The translations under genes and the position numbers were made by a program. Below are positions 8,743 to 17,111 of a stretch of 64,000 nt of DNA, in pieces. The stretch is taken from contig JANWWK010000003.1 of NCBI GenBank assembly GCA_025056175.1, positions 1 through 64,000 of the forward strand, written 5' to 3'. Under the pieces are notes generated by a model that worked only from the letters and a program-made list of their open reading frames with translations, searched no databases and was not told the origin of the DNA. Origin of the DNA: Anaerolineales bacterium. Lineage in GTDB: Bacteria; Chloroflexota; Anaerolineae; Anaerolineales; Villigracilaceae. Position 1 is the first letter of the stretch. The number at the start of each line of letters is the position of its first letter.

Positions 8743-10057
8743 TTTTCTGCTCCAGCAAGGCAGCGGGCTGATACGTACATACGGACGCCCCCTGACCGTG
8801 CGCGCCCTGCGCGAAACGTTAGAGACTGTGCGAGAAGAAGTGCGCGCAGGCAGTGAAATGCCGCCCATCGAGCGCATCCTGAAGTTGACCGAAACACGCC
8901 TGGCCGACTGGGTACGACCGAGCCTGGAGCCGGTCATCAATGCCACTGGCGTCATCCTGCACACGAATTTAGGACGCGCCCCGCTGAGCAAAGCCGCCAT
9001 ACAAGCCATGCTCACCGTTTCGGGTGGATATAGCAACCTGGAATTCGACCTGGAAAGCGGCAAACGCGGCTCGCGGTTGATTCACGCCGAGGCACTGCTC
9101 ACACAACTCACCGGTAGCGAAGCCGCTGTGGTGGTCAATAATTGCGCATCGGCAGTCTTACTTGTTCTTTCGGCCCTTGCCAGGGGCAAACGGGTGGTCA
9201 TTGCGCGCTCCCAACTGGTGGAAATTGGCGGCGGCTTTCGCGTGCCAGACGTGATGAAACAAAGCGGCGCCAAACTGGTGGAAGTTGGCACGACCAACAA
9301 AGTCCGCCTGGACGATTACGAAGAAGCCCTCTCCGGCGCGCCTGCCCTGTTCATGCGCGCCCACCGCTCCAACTTTCGCATCACCGGCTTTACCGAAGAA
9401 CCCTCCCTGAAACAACTGGCGGAGCTGGCACACCAACACGGCACTATCCTGCTCGATGACCTGGGGTCCGGCACGCTCCTTGATGTCACTCGCTATGGGC
9501 TGGCGCACGAACCGACCGTACAGGAATCGCTGGAGGCCGGAGCCGATGTGGTCATGTTTTCTGGCGATAAACTGCTGGGCGGCCCACAGGCCGGCATCAT
9601 TTTGGGGCGTGCCGATTTGCTGGCAAAAATCAAAAAACATCCGCTGGCGCGCGCCGTCCGCGCCGATAAAACACGCCTGGCCGCCCTCTCTGCCACCCTT
9701 TTGCACTACCTGAAGGACGAAGCCGAACGCGAGATACCCATCTGGCAAATGATGGCCGAAAAACCCGAAAGGCTGCGAGCCCGCGCCCAGGCCTGGCAAG
9801 CCTGGCTCGGTTTTGGCGAGGTCGTTCCGTCTGAATCGGCAATCGGTGGAGGCAGTTTGCCAGGGGAAACCCTTCCCACCTTCGTTCTGAGCCTGTCCGT
9901 CAAATCGCCCGAAAAAGTGCTGGCAAGCCTGCGAAAGCGCACACCCCCCATCATCGCCCGCACCGAAAACAATCGCGTTCTGCTCGACCCCCGCACGGTT
10001 TTGCCCGAACAAGAACCCCTGTTGCTGACTGCACTGGCAGAAGCGGCGCGCGTTTAG
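8711..10057 (+). CDS. selA: L-seryl-tRNA(Sec) selenium transferase
   Basis: SelA is a PLP enzyme that converts seryl-tRNA(Sec) to selenocysteinyl-tRNA(Sec) using selenophosphate. The 448 residues match the usual length. Visible features are the N-terminal LPSVDFLLQQ segment, VINATGVILHTNLGRAPLS, NNCASAVLLVLSALARGKRVV, LLDDLGSGTLLD, and the PLP lysine in FSGDKLLGGPQAG at about 287. The ATG at 8711 overlaps the upstream membrane-protein gene by 32 nt. selB, selC and selD, which usually lie close by, are absent from this window. Its presence agrees with the selenium-dependent molybdoenzyme accessory genes at 19.8-22.6 kb. The next gene is convergent after 2 nt. Confidence 0.93.
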   Translation: MTSLRSLPSVDFLLQQGSGLIRTYGRPLTVRALRETLETVREEVRAGSEMPPIERILKLTETRLADWVRPSLEPVINATGVILHTNLGRAPLSKAAIQAMLTVSGGYSNLEFDLESGKRGSRLIHAEALLTQLTGSEAAVVVNNCASAVLLVLSALARGKRVVIARSQLVEIGGGFRVPDVMKQSGAKLVEVGTTNKVRLDDYEEALSGAPALFMRAHRSNFRITGFTEEPSLKQLAELAHQHGTILLDDLGSGTLLDVTRYGLAHEPTVQESLEAGADVVMFSGDKLLGGPQAGIILGRADLLAKIKKHPLARAVRADKTRLAALSATLLHYLKDEAEREIPIWQMMAEKPERLRARAQAWQAWLGFGEVVPSESAIGGGSLPGETLPTFVLSLSVKSPEKVLASLRKRTPPIIARTENNRVLLDPRTVLPEQEPLLLTALAEAARV

Positions 10058-10059
10058 GT

Positions 10060-11307
10060 TCACATCAAAAACACTTCCACTGTTTCTCCGGCGCTCAAAC
10101 CGGTTGCATCGGGGGGAATTTTTATCAACCCATCGGCAGCCACCAGCGTAAAAATGAGATTGGATTTGCCGAAAATCGGTTCGGCCAACCAGTTTTCGCC
10201 TCGCTCTCCGGGCTGTAAAGCGGAGAACAAACGCACCGGCCACCAATCTTCCCGCCCGGCTTGCGAGGCGAGATTGAGTGTTAAGCGTGCCAGAAGGGTG
10301 GGGCGCGGTCTATCCATCGGCAGACCCAGAAGTTTTTCAATCACCGGCACCAGGAACAGATAACCATTGACCAAAGCACTGACTGGATTGCCGGGCAATC
10401 CGATGACTGCTTTGCCATCACAGGCGCCGAGAATGGTCGGTTTTCCCGGTTTGGTGTTGATGCCATGCACCAGCACACCGGGCGTTCCCAGCGAATCAAT
10501 CACTTGCGCGGTTATATCGCGGGTTGAGGCCGAAGACCCGGCAGTAATCACCACCGCATCGCACTCCTCCAGCGCCTGCCGAGCCGCTGCCTGAAGTGCC
10601 TCGAAGCGGTCTGGTTGAATGCCATAAAACCTTGCCTCTCCTCCAGCACGCTGCACCAGCGCTGCCAGGGTATGCGCGTTGATGTCACGTACCTGGCCAG
10701 GCGCGGGAGTCTGGTCTGCCGGGATGACTTCATCGCCAGACGAAATCAACCCGATGCGCGGCCTAATGACTACGCGCAGTTCTGTAATTCCCAGCGCCAT
10801 CAGACCGCCAATTTCAGCAGGTCGCAGCAGCGTTCCACGCCGCACTACGACCTGACCTTGCTGAACGTCTTCTCCCACACGAATCAAATTCTCTCCGTCT
10901 GCGACAGCGCGCAAAATTTCGATTTCCTCTCCCGCTGGTTGAGTGTATTCCAGCATCACCACTGCATCCGCACCAGGAGGGAGCATTCCGCCAGTGTGGA
11001 TGAGCGCACACTCCCCAGGACGAATCTCAAAGCGTGGCGAGGCCCCCATCGGCACTTCTCCAATTTGTTTCAGGTAGCCTGGCAGCGAATCAGATGCGCC
11101 AAAGGTATCTCGTGCGCGCACGGCGTAGCCATCCACCGTCGAGCGGGGAAATTCCGGGAGCGAATGCGGGGCAAGTACATCGTCAGCCACCACCCGCCCC
11201 AGCGCAGAGGATGTTTCGATGACGCAAGCACGTTCCAGCCGGGAGAGAGCAGCAAGCAGTTTCTCGCGGGCCAAATCGGGAGGCAGGAGAGTCAGGAATT
11301 CAGGCAT
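10060..11307 (-). CDS. moeA: Molybdopterin molybdenumtransferase (second MoeA)
   Basis: This is a standard-length MoeA of 415 residues. It contains the linker/domain-3 motif FPRSTVDGYAVRA (about 55-67), HTGGMLPPGADAVVMLE, ISSGDEVIP, DAVVITAGSSASTRDIT in the MogA-like domain and GLPGNPVSALV, then a C-terminal beta-barrel ending in GETVEVFLM. It catalyses metal insertion into MPT-AMP. With the MoeA-PBP fusion at 354-2336 the organism has at least two MoeA paralogues, a pattern often seen where both molybdenum and tungsten enzymes occur; an AOR gene lies at the right edge. It is probably the last gene of its own transcript, convergent with selA. Confidence 0.93.
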   Translation of the reverse strand: MPEFLTLLPPDLAREKLLAALSRLERACVIETSSALGRVVADDVLAPHSLPEFPRSTVDGYAVRARDTFGASDSLPGYLKQIGEVPMGASPRFEIRPGECALIHTGGMLPPGADAVVMLEYTQPAGEEIEILRAVADGENLIRVGEDVQQGQVVVRRGTLLRPAEIGGLMALGITELRVVIRPRIGLISSGDEVIPADQTPAPGQVRDINAHTLAALVQRAGGEARFYGIQPDRFEALQAAARQALEECDAVVITAGSSASTRDITAQVIDSLGTPGVLVHGINTKPGKPTILGACDGKAVIGLPGNPVSALVNGYLFLVPVIEKLLGLPMDRPRPTLLARLTLNLASQAGREDWWPVRLFSALQPGERGENWLAEPIFGKSNLIFTLVAADGLIKIPPDATGLSAGETVEVFLM

Positions 11308-11337
11308 AGGTACGAACTGCGTAAAACCGTTCTTGCT

Positions 11338-12228
11338 TTAACGTAACCAGAAGGTGATGGTGATAAGATAAGCCGTCAGGCCAAGCAGTGCGGTAGCAGC
11401 GATGTGGAGAGCATTCCAGAACGGTTTGCCTCCCTCGGCAATGTTGCGGAGCATCCACCCCTGCCAGGCGGCCAGTGGCAGCGTGAGCAAAGCCGGCCAG
11501 GTGAGCGTAAATGGAACGCCCCAAAATGGCAAGGCAGCCAGGAAAAGATATGCCACCGCCAGCAGGCCATTGTGAAGGGAGATGGCGCGCGGCCATGTCA
11601 GACGAATGAGCAGAACACGCCGCCCATATTTGAGATGGGCCGAGTATTGCTCAAACGAGATTGCCAATTGCCAGGCCAGCGCCAGCAGAAAGAGCGGAAA
11701 GGTAAAGGCCGTCAGAAACGGATGCAGGCGGGGAAACGCCATCAAGAATGGAATGGCCGGGGTTAGAACCGCGAGCAAAAACGCAAGGATGATTTCTCCG
11801 ATGCCGCGTTCCATCAGACGAATAGGCGGTACCCCCAGTGCCAGACACAACAACAGATAGAGAACAAACAGCAGGGCGTCGTTCGGTGGCAGACGTCCTT
11901 GCTGATACAGGAAAAAAGCCAGCAGTGCGCCAACCGCCACAAAGGCCAGCGCCACAACCAGCAAAAGGGCGCGCAACGCTTCACGCTCACGGCGTGTTTC
12001 GCCGGGCAAGATGGGGTCATGCGCCGGGCGAAAGTATTCCGTCAACAAGTGAGAAGCCGCCAGCAGAAATAAGAGCGACATCCCTGCCGCCAGATGAACA
12101 AGCGGCTGGAACGCGCCGCCCAGATAGCGGGCAATACCCATCCCCATCCCATACGTGAGCAGAGCGAGCAATAAATCAACAGGCCGCGCCAAACGCGCAA
12201 GTGTGAGAAGAGAAGGCATAGGTTTCAA
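11338..12228 (-). CDS. UbiA-like polytopic membrane protein with degenerate active-site motifs
   Basis: The 296 residues form 8-9 hydrophobic helices arranged as in UbiA prenyltransferases. At the first aspartate-rich motif position, around residues 60-71 (SHLLTEYFRPAHD), the NDxxDxxxD pattern is not intact. The second motif region (EQYSAHLKYGRRVLLIRLTW) keeps the GRR..L.RL framing seen after DxxGD in relatives but lacks the aspartates. It may therefore be a divergent or inactive member. Its start overlaps the DinB gene by 4 nt, so the DinB, UbiA-like and perhaps SDR genes are one minus-strand unit. A canonical UbiA homologue is encoded at 42277-43302. Confidence 0.6.
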   Translation of the reverse strand: MKPMPSLLTLARLARPVDLLLALLTYGMGMGIARYLGGAFQPLVHLAAGMSLLFLLAASHLLTEYFRPAHDPILPGETRREREALRALLLVVALAFVAVGALLAFFLYQQGRLPPNDALLFVLYLLLCLALGVPPIRLMERGIGEIILAFLLAVLTPAIPFLMAFPRLHPFLTAFTFPLFLLALAWQLAISFEQYSAHLKYGRRVLLIRLTWPRAISLHNGLLAVAYLFLAALPFWGVPFTLTWPALLTLPLAAWQGWMLRNIAEGGKPFWNALHIAATALLGLTAYLITITFWLR

Positions 12229-12701
12229 TCGGAGACCCGCTTTCGCAAGTCACGCAGATGAATCTGGTTATGACGATACACCATTTTGACCATTTCGGCC
12301 AGCGTGGTGACGCCCAAAAACGGGTGTCGGCCTTGTTTTTGCAGGTCTTCAGGCGTGAGGGAGGCCACCAGCGCAACCATTTGCGCCCGGGCAGCGCGAA
12401 ATTGCACGAGTAATTCATGGGACGGGACATGTGCGGTTTTCCGTTGTTCTTCAGCATTATAACCATCTATATCAAAACTCTCTTGCGCCCCAAAACCGCC
12501 GGCCAGGATGTCCTGGAACAGGTTCAGAAAGCCCTGCTCTGCTGAGACGAAGTGCGCCAGCAAACTGCGAATCGTCCAGGCTTCGCTCTCGGAATAGACC
12601 AGCGCCTGCCAGTCTTGCGGCGAAAGCGCCTCGAAAAAAGCGGCTGTTTTTTCGCCTTCGGCGGCCAAACGCTCAGCAAGGAACGCAGCGGTTTCGGACA
12701 T
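12225..12701 (-). CDS. DinB family putative metal-dependent hydrolase
   Basis: The 158-residue four-helix protein has the DinB-type metal-site histidines: one at residue 50 in WTIRSLLAHFVSAEQ, and two in YRHNQIHLRDLRKR near the C-terminus. This family includes bacillithiol/mycothiol-type S-transferases and many uncharacterised proteins. The start at 12701 begins at MSETAAFLAERL; in-frame codons further upstream overlap the SDR gene end and are not conserved. The stop overlaps the start of the UbiA-like gene (ATGA), so translation is coupled. No substrate can be assigned. Confidence 0.8.
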   Translation of the reverse strand: MSETAAFLAERLAAEGEKTAAFFEALSPQDWQALVYSESEAWTIRSLLAHFVSAEQGFLNLFQDILAGGFGAQESFDIDGYNAEEQRKTAHVPSHELLVQFRAARAQMVALVASLTPEDLQKQGRHPFLGVTTLAEMVKMVYRHNQIHLRDLRKRVSD

Positions 12702-12720
12702 GCGGAATCTCCTGATAAGG

Positions 12721-13467
12721 CTATAGCAGCGAATAGCCGCCATCTATGACAATAGATTGACCGGTAATATATTCGTTCTCAAGCAAAAACTCAAGGGAAC
12801 GTGCCATCTCTTCAAGATACGCGGCACGCGGCAGGGGCAACCGCCCAACCAGGCGGCTCCATTCTTCCGGCGGAGTATCCTCAGAGGGGAGAACCAGGCC
12901 TGGGGCAATGGCATTTACCCGCACTTTGGGTGCAAACGCACGCGCCATGATGCGGGTGAGGGCCTCCAGCCCGGCCTTGCTCACTGTGTAAGCGCCGAAG
13001 CGCGTCCACACCTGGCCGGCAGCGATGTCGCTGATATTGACGATGAGACCGCCAGATGACATGCGCGCATACGCCTTTTGGGCGCACAGAAACGGTGCGC
13101 GCAAATTCAGCGCCATCATTTCGTCCCATGTTTCTAAACTCACGGAGCGCACATCCCCAGAGCGCATCAACGCCGCTGAATTGACCAGCACATGCAGCCC
13201 GGACAGACGATTGGCCGGGTCGGCAAGCAGGGCATCGAGCGCGCCAAACATCTGTTCGATTTGTGCCGGGTCGGTCAGGTCGGCGCGCAAAGGAAACACC
13301 GGCACGCCCAGTGCGCGCAATTCCAGAGCGGTTTGTTCAGCGCGAAACGCGGAGGAATGATAGTGGAGAAGAATGGCATAGCCACGCCGCGCCAGGGTGA
13401 GCGCAAAAACGCGCCCCAAGCGGTGTGCAGCGCCGGTGACGAGAGCCAGGGGAAAGACACCATCCAT
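12721..13467 (-). CDS. Short-chain dehydrogenase/reductase, pteridine-reductase-like
   Basis: The 248-residue Rossmann protein begins with VTGAAHRLGRVFA (the GxxxRxG variant typical of pteridine reductases and FolM-like SDRs), has the NSAALMRSGD motif, the catalytic YTVSK (Tyr-x-x-x-Lys) and a C-terminal ITGQSIVIDGGYSLL. It should use NADPH; reduction of a pterin or similar substrate is inferred from the HRLG signature. I start at 13467 because TACAAT lies 6 nt upstream on the minus strand; the alternative ATG at 13485 would sit upstream of that element and add six unconserved residues. It heads the SDR-DinB-UbiA-like run. Confidence 0.85.
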   Translation of the reverse strand: MDGVFPLALVTGAAHRLGRVFALTLARRGYAILLHYHSSAFRAEQTALELRALGVPVFPLRADLTDPAQIEQMFGALDALLADPANRLSGLHVLVNSAALMRSGDVRSVSLETWDEMMALNLRAPFLCAQKAYARMSSGGLIVNISDIAAGQVWTRFGAYTVSKAGLEALTRIMARAFAPKVRVNAIAPGLVLPSEDTPPEEWSRLVGRLPLPRAAYLEEMARSLEFLLENEYITGQSIVIDGGYSLL

Positions 13468-13473
13468 GCGTTG

Positions 13474-13479
13474 ATTGTA
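13474..13479 (-). promoter_or_regulatory. -10 element of a probable leaderless promoter for the SDR gene
   Basis: On the minus strand TACAAT is followed after 6 nt by the ATG at 13467, with no ribosome-binding site. The region 13480-13658 between the divergent SDR and ECF genes shows no riboswitch I can recognise. Confidence 0.5.
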
Positions 13480-13658
13480 GTTCATTTTCTAAATTCCGTC
13501 GTATTCGTTCGTAGTTCGATTTTTCGTAAGCATCCGTCCCAACCTGACTCAAATCTGCTCAGGACTGTGCGCTCCCTTGCACCCAAAAATCATCAAAGAG
13601 TGTTTTAATTGGTGACGTTCCGCACAAAATGATTCCATGCACAGAAAGGATACTGAAG

Positions 13659-14342
13659 ATGAACTGGCTCAAGAAAGACTTCAACATCATGACCTGGGTG
13701 CTGATTCCGGTCGCCATTGCCATCAATGTGGCTATCGGGCAGATTGTCGTTTTGCTTCGTTTACCGCTCTACCTGGATAGCATCGGCACGGTGCTGGTAG
13801 GGGCGGTTTGTGGTCCAATGGCCGGCCTGCTGACGGGAATGCTTTCCAACATCATTTGGGGGCTGGCAATTGACCCGAATGCTCTGCCCTGGTTCCCGGT
13901 GGCTGGAGTCATCGGACTGGTCGCTGGCTTGTGTGCAAATGCCGGGCTGTTCAAGAGTTGGTGGAAGGTGGTGGTGACCGGCTTTTTGATTGCCCTGGGC
14001 GCGGTCGTCTCTGGCACACCGATTTCTGTGTATCTGTACGGAGGCATCACCGCGAGCGGGTCGGCGTTCATTACGGCGTTTCTATTGCAAACGGGACAGG
14101 ACATCGTTTCGGCGGTGTTAAGCACCAACTTCCTCATCGAACCGATTGATAAAATTTCCACTGCGTTGCTGGCATTTGCCATCCTGCAAGGTCTCTCGCA
14201 GCGCTTCGTGGCGCGCTTCCCCCGCCCAGAGAACGTCACCGCCGAAAAAGGACAGAACCGGACTCAATTGTTCATTGCGGTCGGCGTGGTGATTGTGCTG
14301 GTCTTGCTGGCGGCTTTCGTCGTCGTCAGAATTCTGGGCTAA
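13659..14342 (+). CDS. ECF transporter S component (substrate-binding membrane subunit)
   Basis: The 227-residue protein has six or more hydrophobic helices. The PLYLDSIGTVLVGAVCGP segment and the following GLLTGMLSNIIWGL fit vitamin-type S components, and one extra helix sits at the C-terminus (LFIAVGVVIVLVLLAAFVVV). It would bind a vitamin or precursor and dock on the T/A module encoded just downstream (14425-16052). The start at 13659 has AGGA 8 nt upstream; the ORF opens earlier at 13629. Its substrate cannot be read from the sequence, and no TPP or cobalamin riboswitch precedes it. A hairpin after the gene separates it from the T gene, so S may be expressed at a different level. Confidence 0.75.
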   Translation: MNWLKKDFNIMTWVLIPVAIAINVAIGQIVVLLRLPLYLDSIGTVLVGAVCGPMAGLLTGMLSNIIWGLAIDPNALPWFPVAGVIGLVAGLCANAGLFKSWWKVVVTGFLIALGAVVSGTPISVYLYGGITASGSAFITAFLLQTGQDIVSAVLSTNFLIEPIDKISTALLAFAILQGLSQRFVARFPRPENVTAEKGQNRTQLFIAVGVVIVLVLLAAFVVVRILG

Positions 14343-14365
14343 ACTGCCGTCAGGTAGTGCAAAAA

Positions 14366-14397
14366 CATCCCGAAGGCTGCGCCCGGCCTTCGGGATG
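14366..14397 (+). terminator. Hairpin terminator between ECF S and T genes
   Basis: A perfect 12-bp stem (CATCCCGAAGGC with its complement at 14386-14397) and an 8-nt loop are followed by GTCGTTTCTTC. It lies 24 nt after the S gene stop and just before a new -10 element. Confidence 0.7.
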
Positions 14398-14411
14398 GTC
14401 GTTTCTTCGGG

Positions 14412-14417
14412 TAAAAT
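14412..14417 (+). promoter_or_regulatory. -10 element of a probable leaderless promoter for ecfT
   Basis: TAAAAT lies 7 nt before the ATG at 14425 and follows the terminator hairpin directly. No Shine-Dalgarno sequence is present. Confidence 0.5.
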
Positions 14418-14424
14418 GCACCCC

Positions 14425-15204
14425 ATGCACGAACGACTTTCGCTTTACATCCATCGTGAAAGCGTCTTACACCGGCTGAACCCACTTACCAAACTGACGT
14501 TGACGTTCGCACTCATCCTGATTGCGTACCTGAGCCCATGGTATTGGACGGGGAGCATGCTGATTGCGGTGGTGATTGCGCCGCTGAGTTTTGTGGGGCG
14601 TGTTCAACGCGAATATGCCTGGGCCGCCCTGCGCCTGCTGGCACCGGCAACTGGTTTCATCTTCGTCATGCAGTCGTTCTTTCTGCCAGGTGGACAAACG
14701 GAATTATTCCGTTTTGCGTTTTTGCGGCTGACCAGCGAAACGCTTGCTCAGGGGTATCTCACCGCCATCCGTATTTTTGTCATGGTCTCTGCCTTCATCT
14801 TGTTTTTGCTCACCACTCACCCCAGCGCGCTGATGACCGACCTGACACGGCGCGGCCTGCCAAGCCAGCTGGCATACGTCATCGTGAGTACCCTGCAAAT
14901 CATCCCACAAATGGAATCCAAAGCGCAAACCATCATCGCGGCACAGCGTTCGCGCGGGTTGGATACCGAAGGAACGTTCCTGAAGCGGGTGAGGGCGCTC
15001 GTGCCGCTGGTAGGGCCCTTGGTTTTCGGGTCTCTGGTCGAGGTCGAAGAACGCGCCATCGCCATCGAGGCGCGCGGGTTCACCTCACCACGCCCCAAGA
15101 CATTTTTGCACGAACTGCCCGACACGCGTACCGATAAAATCATCCGCTGGGGATTGGTCTTCCTGGTTTTGCTCACGCTGGGGGCAAACGCATGGCTCTC
15201 GTAA
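14425..15204 (+). CDS. ecfT: ECF transporter transmembrane component EcfT
   Basis: The 259-residue CbiQ/EcfT-family protein has the N-terminal amphipathic segment RLNPLTKLTLTFALI, several transmembrane helices, and the two coupling-helix Ala-Arg-Gly-type motifs (AAQRSRGLDTEG and IEARGFTSPR) that contact the ATPases. It links the S component to the ATPase. The start at 14425 is supported by TAAAAT 7 nt upstream and by family length; in-frame codons at 14293 lie within the preceding gene. It overlaps ecfA by 13 nt. Confidence 0.88.
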   Translation: MHERLSLYIHRESVLHRLNPLTKLTLTFALILIAYLSPWYWTGSMLIAVVIAPLSFVGRVQREYAWAALRLLAPATGFIFVMQSFFLPGGQTELFRFAFLRLTSETLAQGYLTAIRIFVMVSAFILFLLTTHPSALMTDLTRRGLPSQLAYVIVSTLQIIPQMESKAQTIIAAQRSRGLDTEGTFLKRVRALVPLVGPLVFGSLVEVEERAIAIEARGFTSPRPKTFLHELPDTRTDKIIRWGLVFLVLLTLGANAWLS

Positions 15205-16052
15205 CACTCGAAAACGTCACATACCGCTATCCGCTCACCGAAACGCCCGTCCTGAAAGGCATCCATCTTTCGGTTGAAGAAGGAGAATTTGTCGCCATCA
15301 TCGGCCCAAATGGTGCAGGAAAATCCACACTGTGCTATGCGATTTCGGGTTTCATCCCCCACTTTTTCAAAGGCGAATTGAGCGGTTCGGTACGGGTAGC
15401 AGGCCGCGAGGTGCGAGAAACTGCGCTGAGCGAATGGGTTACCCGGGTGGGGCTGGTCTTTCAAAACCCCTTCAGCCAGATTTCAGGGGCAAAATACACA
15501 GTTTACGAGGAAATTGCCTTTGGGCTGGAAAATCTCGGTATTCCTCCCGAAGAAATGAAAGCCCGCGTGGAAGAAACGCTGGAATTGACCGGCATCCGGT
15601 CTCTGGCAGAACGCTCCCCCTATTCCCTCTCCGGCGGACAGCAACAACGCGTTGCGCTGGCTTCCATTCTGGTCATGCGTCCGCGCGTGCTGGTTCTGGA
15701 TGAACCCACCAGCCAGCTTGACCCGATTGGCGCACGGGAGGTGTTCGGCGTCATCCGCGCGATGAGTCAAAAGGGAATGACGGTGATTCTGGTGGAACAC
15801 AAAATCGAGTGGATTGCAGCCTTTGCCGACCGGGTGATTGCCCTGCATGAGGGCGAAATTTTGATGGAAGGGACGCCCGATGAGGTACTGACCCATTCCG
15901 ACCTGCCAGCGCGCGGTTTTGGAGTTTCACGTTACACCCAAACCGCCCGCGCCGCTGCCCAACAGGGCTTGTGGCCAGACAGCCTGCCTCTGCCCGTTAC
16001 GCTGGAGCAAGCAGTCGAAGGTTTTAAGACGAGAAACAGCTCTGCTCCATAA
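15192..16052 (+). CDS. ecfA: ECF transporter ATP-binding protein
   Basis: The 286-residue ABC ATPase has Walker A GPNGAGKST (about 38-46), a Q-loop in GLVFQNPFSQ, signature LSGGQQQRVALA, Walker B VLVLDEPTSQLD and an H-loop in VILVEHKIEW. It energises the S/T complex. Only one ATPase gene is present, so it is either a homodimer or pairs with a second EcfA encoded elsewhere; both arrangements are known. The start overlaps ecfT by 13 nt, giving translational coupling. The C-terminal 45 residues after the nucleotide-binding domain are typical of EcfA extensions. Confidence 0.9.
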   Translation: MALVTLENVTYRYPLTETPVLKGIHLSVEEGEFVAIIGPNGAGKSTLCYAISGFIPHFFKGELSGSVRVAGREVRETALSEWVTRVGLVFQNPFSQISGAKYTVYEEIAFGLENLGIPPEEMKARVEETLELTGIRSLAERSPYSLSGGQQQRVALASILVMRPRVLVLDEPTSQLDPIGAREVFGVIRAMSQKGMTVILVEHKIEWIAAFADRVIALHEGEILMEGTPDEVLTHSDLPARGFGVSRYTQTARAAAQQGLWPDSLPLPVTLEQAVEGFKTRNSSAP

Positions 16053-16064
16053 CCTGATTACAGC

Positions 16065-17078
16065 ATGCCCATCCATTCCCTGCTTTCTACTGCGTTTTGC
16101 GCCCGTGCCGAACTGTTCGATGAACAGCACCGAAACGCGCTTCGGTTATTCAACGGCTTTTACGAGGGCGAACCAAACCTGGTGATAGACCTGTATGCCA
16201 CCACTGCCGTGCTGTACAACTACGCCGACCTGCCGTTTGAGGGCGCGGCGGCAGTGCGCGCGGGAATAGACGTCCTGCGTGCCGAGATTCCATGGGCACA
16301 GACGATGATTGTCAAAACCCGCAACGGCACTCCCGAAGAAAAACGCGGCGTGGTGGTGTATGGCAACCGCCCCGATACGCGCATTGTCGAACATGGTGTG
16401 CGCTACAGCGTAAACTTGACGATGAATCAGGACGCAAGTCTCTACCTGGATACGCGCAATTTGCGAAAATGGGCTATTGAAAACCTGGCCGGCAAGACCG
16501 TCCTGAATACATTTGCGTATACAGGCAGCCTGGGCGTAGCCGCACAGGCCGGGGGTGCAGCGCGGGTGGTGCATGTGGACCGCGAGCGCGAATTTCTGAA
16601 CGTTGCCAAGACTTCCTACACCCTCAACGGATTCCCGATAGAAAAACGCAATTTTTTGGCCGAAGACTTCTTCCCCGCCGTCAGCCGCTTCCGCAGGGAG
16701 GGCATCTCATTCGATTGCGTCTTTCTCGACCCACCGTTTTTCTCGGTGACCGGACGCGGACGCGTAGACCTGGAGGGCGAAAGCGAACGGTTGATTAACA
16801 AAGTGCGCCCGCTGGTGCGCAATGGCGGCTGGCTGGTGGTGGTGAACAATGCCCTCTTCGTTCCAGGCCGAGACCTGATGGCGCTCTTCGAGCGGCTTTC
16901 GGCAAGCGGGTATCTCGCCATCGAAACCATCCTGCCGGTGCCGCAAGATTTCACGGGTTATCCACACACCTGCCTGCGCCCACCACCCGTAGACCCCGCG
17001 CCTTACAACCATCCCACCAAAATCACTGTTTTGCGGGTCTGGAAGGAAAAGCAAGCCAATTCATCCCAACTTCCTTAA
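16065..17078 (+). CDS. Class I SAM-dependent methyltransferase, RlmI/RlmK-like
   Basis: The 337-residue protein has an N-terminal RNA-binding-like region (FNGFYEGEPNLVIDLY, NGTPEEKRGVVVYG) and a Rossmann methyltransferase domain with motif I VLNTFAYTGSLGVAAQAGGA-type sequence at about 145-165, an acidic SAM ribose contact (VVHVDRE), and FLDPPFFS as motif IV. It resembles the 23S rRNA methyltransferases RlmI and RlmK-C; target base and position are inferred, not shown. It follows ecfA by 12 nt and may share its transcript, though the function is unrelated. Confidence 0.8.
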   Translation: MPIHSLLSTAFCARAELFDEQHRNALRLFNGFYEGEPNLVIDLYATTAVLYNYADLPFEGAAAVRAGIDVLRAEIPWAQTMIVKTRNGTPEEKRGVVVYGNRPDTRIVEHGVRYSVNLTMNQDASLYLDTRNLRKWAIENLAGKTVLNTFAYTGSLGVAAQAGGAARVVHVDREREFLNVAKTSYTLNGFPIEKRNFLAEDFFPAVSRFRREGISFDCVFLDPPFFSVTGRGRVDLEGESERLINKVRPLVRNGGWLVVVNNALFVPGRDLMALFERLSASGYLAIETILPVPQDFTGYPHTCLRPPPVDPAPYNHPTKITVLRVWKEKQANSSQLP

Positions 17079-17111
17079 GCCCGTAAGAAGCGACCGGAAA
17101 AGGAACCTTCC

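Noticed and set aside
9158..10246. Minus-strand ORF of 362 codons opposite selA
   Set aside because: It is antisense to conserved PLP-enzyme motifs of selA and overlaps moeA; a shadow frame.
13480..13658. Possible vitamin riboswitch upstream of the ECF S component
   Set aside because: I looked for TPP, cobalamin and FMN core motifs and saw none. No balanced hairpin-terminator pair is present either.
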